Assembly: GCF_003412465.1 (NCBI RefSeq)
Contig: NZ_QTJV01000013.1
Location: 1-64,000, forward strand
Direction of reading: 5' to 3'
Length of the DNA stretch: 64,000 nucleotides
From: Chitinophaga silvisoli
GTDB lineage: Bacteria > Bacteroidota > Bacteroidia > Chitinophagales > Chitinophagaceae
A program made the position numbers and the translations under genes. The notes beneath the pieces were generated by a model that worked only from the letters and a program-made list of their open reading frames with translations, was not told the DNA's origin and ran no database searches. Shown here one piece after another: positions 63,263-64,000 of the stretch. Positions within the stretch are counted from its first letter, which is position 1; each line of letters begins with the position of its first letter.

Positions 63263-64000
63263 ATGGAAATAAAGCGACATTTCGAAAAAGACCTGGCAGG
63301 TAAAGTGGCACTTGTAACCGGTGGCACAAAAGGTATTGGCAAAGCTATAGCCAGCAGGCTTACAGCAGCAGGAGCAACAGTAATTGTAACGGCACGGCAT
63401 CCTTCGGGAGAAGCAAACCCATCTTATCATTTTATAGCCGCGGATTTGTCTGACCCGGCAGAAGTGCTGAAGGTAAGCCGGGAGGTCAGTGATAAATTTG
63501 GTGGTGTAGATATACTGGTGAATAACATGGGTGCGAATACATATCCCGGTGGTGGTTTTAGTACCTTGGAAGATGCGCATTGGAACGAGGCATTACAGGT
63601 CAACCTGCTCTCGTCTGTTCGTTTAGACAGGGCATTATTACCTAAAATGCTGGCGCAGAAAGAAGGGGTTATCGTTCACATTTCTTCCACCAGCAGCCGT
63701 TTTCCCATTTGGGAGTCAACGATGGCTTATAGTGCAGCAAAAGCGGCATTAAATACGTATAGCAAGGCGTTGTCTGACGAAGTGGCTCCCCAGGGGGTGC
63801 GGGTGGTGACAGTGTCACCGGGATTGAACAGGACATCGGCGATGGCCGCTTTTTTAGAAGAACTGGCTAAGAATGCAAATACCACGGTGGAAGCGGTGAC
63901 GGGTAAACTATTTGAGAGGTTGGGTGGAGTGCCGATGGGGAGAATGGCGGCACCGGAGGAAACGGCGGAGTTAGTATATTTCCTGGTATCGCAACAAGCG
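63263..64000 (+). CDS. SDR-family oxidoreductase (3' end outside window)
   Basis: 246 codons are visible from ATG 63263 with no stop; the window ends near the C terminus, since the family is 250-265 residues long. Rossmann motif VTGGTKGIGKAIASRL, NNMGANTY, active-site serine in HISSTSSRF and catalytic YSAAKAALNTYSKAL, followed by VSPGLNRTSA. NAD(P)-dependent oxidation or reduction of an unknown small molecule. Divergent from the HxlR regulator, which probably controls it. Confidence 0.9.
   Translation, partial: MEIKRHFEKDLAGKVALVTGGTKGIGKAIASRLTAAGATVIVTARHPSGEANPSYHFIAADLSDPAEVLKVSREVSDKFGGVDILVNNMGANTYPGGGFSTLEDAHWNEALQVNLLSSVRLDRALLPKMLAQKEGVIVHISSTSSRFPIWESTMAYSAAKAALNTYSKALSDEVAPQGVRVVTVSPGLNRTSAMAAFLEELAKNANTTVEAVTGKLFERLGGVPMGRMAAPEETAELVYFLVSQQA

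Overview
The window looks like a chromosomal segment of a Bacteroidota, most likely a Chitinophagaceae relative of Chitinophaga. Reasons: two SusC/SusD outer-membrane uptake pairs, a FecR anti-sigma/ECF sigma system next to a SusC with an STN domain, lipoprotein signal peptides of the S-C-K-K type, a TlpA-like thioredoxin beside SusD, a CotH lipoprotein, moderate G+C, and start codons that mostly lack a strong Shine-Dalgarno sequence. The genus is an inference; no rRNA or tRNA gene was seen.

Layout. 1-1641: an SDR oxidoreductase and an AraC regulator whose second helix-turn-helix is missing because foreign sequence, containing the end of a plus-strand reading frame, joins it at about position 82. 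2226-9310: SusC/SusD pair facing a large secreted HExxH lipoprotein. 9660-18260: ECF sigma factor, divergent FecR, STN-type SusC, SusD and a TlpA-like thioredoxin (a surface-signalling uptake locus). 18343-21884: HupE/UreJ-like membrane protein, His-rich membrane protein and TonB receptor, probably for a metal.

22167-41006 is the most interesting part, a stress or dormancy island: a receiver-Crp fusion regulator, a three-BON protein, an AAA kinase with an APH-like kinase, three universal stress proteins, an Mg2+-type P-type ATPase broken by an in-frame TAA, a zinc alcohol dehydrogenase, a glycogen synthase-phosphorylase fusion, DUF2892 and HdeD-like membrane proteins, a site-2 protease/CBS/secreted-domain fusion and a polysaccharide deacetylase. 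The composition recalls the mycobacterial DosR hypoxia regulon. Several genes carry the same 22-base stem-loop upstream, and a 15-base motif occurs twice.

41165-45223: CotH lipoprotein, two related lipoproteins and a small exported-protein remnant. 45286-53540: a ChrB-AraC fusion, several regulators (AraC, HxlR) paired with aldo/keto reductase, MDR and OYE enzymes, a SnoaL-like protein, a 112-base MITE-like element and a remnant of a PRISE-type SDR. 53559-62767: a divergent RpiA and a carbohydrate operon (GH2, sugar MFS transporter, DUF5107/TPR protein) with a divergent AraC regulator. 62782-64000: HxlR regulator with a repeat array and a divergent SDR cut by the window edge.
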